The notes under the pieces were generated by a model. It was not told the origin of the DNA. It made no database searches and was given only the letters and a program-made list of their open reading frames with translations. From Paenibacillus sp. FSL H8-0048 (lineage in GTDB: Bacteria > Bacillota > Bacilli > Paenibacillales > Paenibacillaceae), in contig NZ_JBBODF010000001.1 in the NCBI RefSeq assembly GCF_038002825.1, positions 1,922,001 through 1,986,000 of the forward strand: DNA of 64,000 nucleotides. Reading direction: 5' to 3'. The translations under genes were made by a program, and so were the position numbers. Positions 61,921-64,000 of the stretch are shown in pieces (within the stretch, counting starts at the first letter, position 1; each line of letters starts with the position of its first letter).

Positions 61921-62057
61921 ATGTTGTGATCGCTTTTCCGACTACATTTGGACCACGTGCCCGCGCAACGCCGAATGTGTTCGGTTTTCCGATTACATTC
62001 GGCCCACGCACTCCCGCCCCGCACATTGTAATCGGTTTTCCGATTACATCCGGCCCA
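61921..62057 (+). repeat. Tandem hairpin repeat array D: three units of 51 bp with a different stem
   Basis: TTTT loops at about 61934, 61985 and 62036 are 51 bp apart. The last unit has a perfect stem TGTAATCGG with CCGATTACA. This differs from TGTATGTTG of arrays A to C at several positions with compensating changes, while linkers (CGGCCCACGCACTCCCGCCCC) stay recognisably similar. The array lies between the Zur boxes and the terminator of the COG0523 gene. Confidence 0.82.
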
Positions 62058-62079
62058 CTCGCTCCATTAAGCGTGGGAA

Positions 62080-62107
62080 AGCCGGAATCAGCTCAATGAT
62101 TCCGGCT
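62080..62107 (-). terminator. Hairpin terminator of the rpmG-COG0523 operon
   Basis: AGCCGGAATCA pairs with TGATTCCGGCT around 6 nt, with only a short T-run on the minus strand. Confidence 0.6.
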
Positions 62108-62157
62108 CCCTTACACCGCCTCAGCTAATGTACCACTTCCCCTGCCACAACATCCTT

Positions 62158-63366
62158 CTACTCCTGTCCCGCCTCAAGCAACTCCTCGACGAACCAAGGA
62201 AGCGGGTTGTTGAACTTCGTCCAGTCCTGCTTCATCTCCTCTGCGGTCAGCAGGCAGCGGTCCAGCCGGGCTTCGATATCGTCACGGTTCATCTGGACTC
62301 CGATGAAGACGATCTCATTCAGCCGGTCTCCCCACTGCCCGTCCCACTTCGCCAGTACATCCGGTTCTGCAGCCAACACCTCCTGCTGCTGCTCCTCCGG
62401 CAGGGTAGCCAGCCAATAACCGGCGGGTCCGAACTGAATGGACGGCCCTGCCTGGCTGATGGTCGCTGCCAGATCACCGCTGGCCGCCAGCCAGACCAGT
62501 CCTTTTGCCCGGACGATCTCAGAGGGCCAGTTGCTGAAGAAGAAGCTCAGCCGCTGCGGGTGGAACGGTGTTCTCCGGCGGTAGACGAAGGAGGTAATGC
62601 CGTATTCCTCAGTCTCCGGGGTGTGTTCTTCCTTAGCAAGCTCAGCAATCCAGCCGGACGACTGGCTGGTCTGTCCGAAATCGAACAATCCCGTATTCAG
62701 AATCTCCGATAGCTCCACCTGAGCATTCACCGTACGGATGATCTTCGCCCGCGGCTGAAGTCTGCGCAGAACCGCCTCCAGCTTGTTCAGCTCTGCCTCC
62801 TCCACCAGATCGCACTTGTTGAGCAGCAGCACATCACAGGTCTCGATCTGATCGATTAGCAGATCGACGATATCCCGGAAGTCGCCTTCACCCGCCGTCA
62901 TATTGCGGTCCAGCAGACTGTCGCCCGAGGCGAAATCATGCCAGAAGCGGTTGGCATCGACCACCGTCACCATCGTGTCCAGCCGGGCCAGCTCCGTCAG
63001 GTCAATATCCAGCTCCGGGTTCGGGTAAGTGAAGGTCTGGGCCACCGGGACCGGCTCGCTGATCCCGGAGGATTCAATCAGAATGTAATCGAAGCGCCCC
63101 TCCGAAGCGAGATGATTCACTTCGCGCAGCAGATCATCACGGAGGGTGCAGCAGATGCAGCCATTGGACATCTCCACCAGCTTCTCCTCTGTGCGCGAAA
63201 GGCTGCTTCCTGATTTCACCAGATTCGCATCCACATTCACTTCACTCATATCATTGACGATAACGGCTACCTTCAGGCCCTCACGATTGTGCAAAATATG
63301 ATTGAGAAGTGTAGTCTTACCAGAGCCAAGATATCCGCTTAGCACGGTTACAGGAATTTTGTCCAT
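62158..63366 (-). CDS. COG0523 GTPase, Zur-regulated zinc metallochaperone (ZagA/YciC-like)
   Basis: The 402-residue protein has Walker A GYLGSGKT (11-18), the metal motif CxCC (Cys70, Cys72, Cys73 in [10 protein letters not shown]), ESSGISEP, the guanine motif NKCD, and a C-terminal CobW domain with [16 protein letters not shown]. subtilis ZagA (YciC) of this type delivers zinc to essential enzymes such as FolE during zinc limitation. ATG 63366 after AAGGAGA is the start. It lies 48 bp behind rpmG and shares its Zur box. Confidence 0.93.
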   Translation of the reverse strand: MDKIPVTVLSGYLGSGKTTLLNHILHNREGLKVAVIVNDMSEVNVDANLVKSGSSLSRTEEKLVEMSNGCICCTLRDDLLREVNHLASEGRFDYILIESSGISEPVPVAQTFTYPNPELDIDLTELARLDTMVTVVDANRFWHDFASGDSLLDRNMTAGEGDFRDIVDLLIDQIETCDVLLLNKCDLVEEAELNKLEAVLRRLQPRAKIIRTVNAQVELSEILNTGLFDFGQTSQSSGWIAELAKEEHTPETEEYGITSFVYRRRTPFHPQRLSFFFSNWPSEIVRAKGLVWLAASGDLAATISQAGPSIQFGPAGYWLATLPEEQQQEVLAAEPDVLAKWDGQWGDRLNEIVFIGVQMNRDDIEARLDRCLLTAEEMKQDWTKFNNPLPWFVEELLEAGQE

Positions 63367-63414
63367 TGTAGTCTCCTTGTACATTATATTTTCAGAATAA
63401 CGCTGCTAAGCAGC

Positions 63415-63564
63415 TTAGCGGGTCTCCCGGTGCAGCGTGACACGCTTCAGGCGCGGGCAATATTTTCGCATCTCCAGGCGTTCCGGTGTCGTTCTCTTAT
63501 TCTTCGTGGTGGTATAGTTGCGGTCGCCCGTCTCCGTACAGGCCAAGGTAACGATTACTCTCAT
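63415..63564 (-). CDS. rpmG: 50S ribosomal protein L33, zinc-independent form
   Basis: This 49-residue ORF encodes a clear L33 ([17 protein letters not shown] at the start, [14 protein letters not shown] at the end). The zinc form has Cys at 9, 12, 36 and 39; here positions 12 and 39 are Thr and Leu, leaving Cys9 and Cys36, so zinc cannot be held by four cysteines. A Zur box 25 bp upstream fits induction on zinc starvation. ATG 63564 is the family start; ATG 63570 is a possible alternative. Confidence 0.93.
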   Translation of the reverse strand: MRVIVTLACTETGDRNYTTTKNKRTTPERLEMRKYCPRLKRVTLHRETR

Positions 63565-63588
63565 CTCCATCAAACTCCTTTCGTTTAA

Positions 63589-63603
63589 TCGTAATTATTA
63601 CGA
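63589..63603. promoter_or_regulatory. Zur operator upstream of rpmG
   Basis: TCGTAAT-T-ATTACGA is a perfect 7-1-7 palindrome, extended to AATCGTAATTATTACGATT. It would block the rpmG-COG0523 promoter. Confidence 0.85.
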
Positions 63604-63778
63604 TTTACACATTCTACACGCTCTATCCCTGCGCTGTCAACAGCTGTCCCCGAACATTTCGGCTCTCTTAGATTAGTGTTCTTTCCTGAATAAGCTTGAC
63701 GTATAGATGGAATTACAAGCGGAAGCGGCTTGGCCGCCTTCTTATGGGGACGGTACTATTGGAGCGGGAGAGTGAGCC

Positions 63779-64000
63779 ATGAAGATACCTGTGATTATAC
63801 TGAGCGGATTTCTGGGGAGCGGAAAGACGACCCTGCTGCTGAGTCTGCTGAAGGAGAGCAAGCGGAGAGGGCTGAACCCGGGGGTGATCATGAATGAGCT
63901 GGGCGCCAAGGATGTGGACGGCTATATCCTGCAGGAGAGTACCGGCACAAGTGTGGAAAAGCTGCTGGACGGCTGCATCTGCTGCAGCCGCAAGGAGGAG
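63779..64000 (+). CDS. Second COG0523 (CobW/YjiA-like) GTPase, N-terminal part (cut by right edge)
   Basis: Seventy-four codons are visible: [20 protein letters not shown] with Walker A, VIMNELGAKDVDG and the CxCC motif in GCICCSRKEE. The protein belongs to the same metal-chaperone GTPase superfamily as the gene at 62.2-63.4 kb but is clearly distinct ([17 protein letters not shown]). The ATG follows GGAGCGGGAGAG. It is divergent from rpmG, with the Zur box 175 bp upstream. The rest lies outside the window. Confidence 0.88.
   Translation, partial: MKIPVIILSGFLGSGKTTLLLSLLKESKRRGLNPGVIMNELGAKDVDGYILQESTGTSVEKLLDGCICCSRKEE

Overview
The window looks like chromosomal DNA of a Bacillota rod, most probably a Paenibacillus species. 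The evidence is a moderately high G+C content (by eye a little over 50%), strong AGGAGG-type ribosome binding sites with many TTG and GTG starts, and typical Bacillales families: a YesM/YesN-type sensor pair beside a sugar ABC transporter, YesL, YitT, YtxH, DUF1450 and YutE proteins, the coproporphyrin branch of heme synthesis, and Bacillus-style Zur operators. No rRNA, tRNA, prophage, complete insertion sequence or CRISPR array was seen. Genus is an inference; no database was searched.

Layout. 0-10 kb: LysR fragment, rhomboid protease, thiol peroxidase, DUF1499 protein, a 6S RNA gene with a good promoter and terminator, YesL, a tiny YjcZ-like peptide, a CshA-type DEAD-box helicase with a long leader, YitT, a putative glycoside hydrolase and a MATE exporter. 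10-17 kb: a persulfide-stress operon (four-domain CoA-disulfide reductase fusion plus a CstR-type repressor and its operator), phosphofructokinase, a YtpB terpene synthase and an MFS transporter. 17-29.7 kb: cold-shock protein, two small unknown genes, PepF, LapA-like protein, M42 aminopeptidase, a phosphodiester-glycosidase-like protein, a TPR protein, an ABC-F ATPase, a TetR regulator, DUF92, FAH, GDPD and CapA-type proteins. 29.7-33.3 kb: hemE-hemH-hemY. 33.5-43.2 kb: MFS transporter, two methyltransferases, a nuclease-like gene between two repeat arrays, DUF1450 and HesB-like genes, a secreted beta-helix protein and a FAD oxidoreductase. 43.9-50.6 kb: permease-permease-binding protein-kinase-regulator sugar uptake locus. 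51.7-58.5 kb: LysM-M14 peptidase, glutamate racemase, YtxH, a cysteine-rich HTH regulator with YutE, and small proteins. 58.6-64 kb: a zinc-starvation cluster.

How genes work together. The right end is a coherent Zur regulon: znuCBA plus rpsN (zinc-free S14), then rpmG (zinc-free L33) plus a COG0523 GTPase, with four near-identical Zur palindromes and a second COG0523 GTPase entering at the edge. At 10-13 kb a repressor with the CstR pattern Cys33-Asn58-Cys62 lies directly behind an enzyme joining CoADR, rhodanese, TusA and DsrE modules, and an ATACCC-N4-GGGTAT operator overlaps the promoter.

The least explained feature is a family of intergenic tandem arrays with 51-53 bp units at 16.6, 36.9, 38.1 and 61.9 kb. 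Each unit has a 9-bp stem closed by a TTTT loop. Stem sequences differ between units and arrays while pairing is kept, which points to selection on the hairpin. Two of the arrays flank one nuclease-like gene. Other arrays (51 bp units at 51.2 kb, 50 bp units in inverted orientation at 43.6 kb, degenerate 52 bp units at 22.5 kb) follow the same rule of about 50-52 bp spacing.
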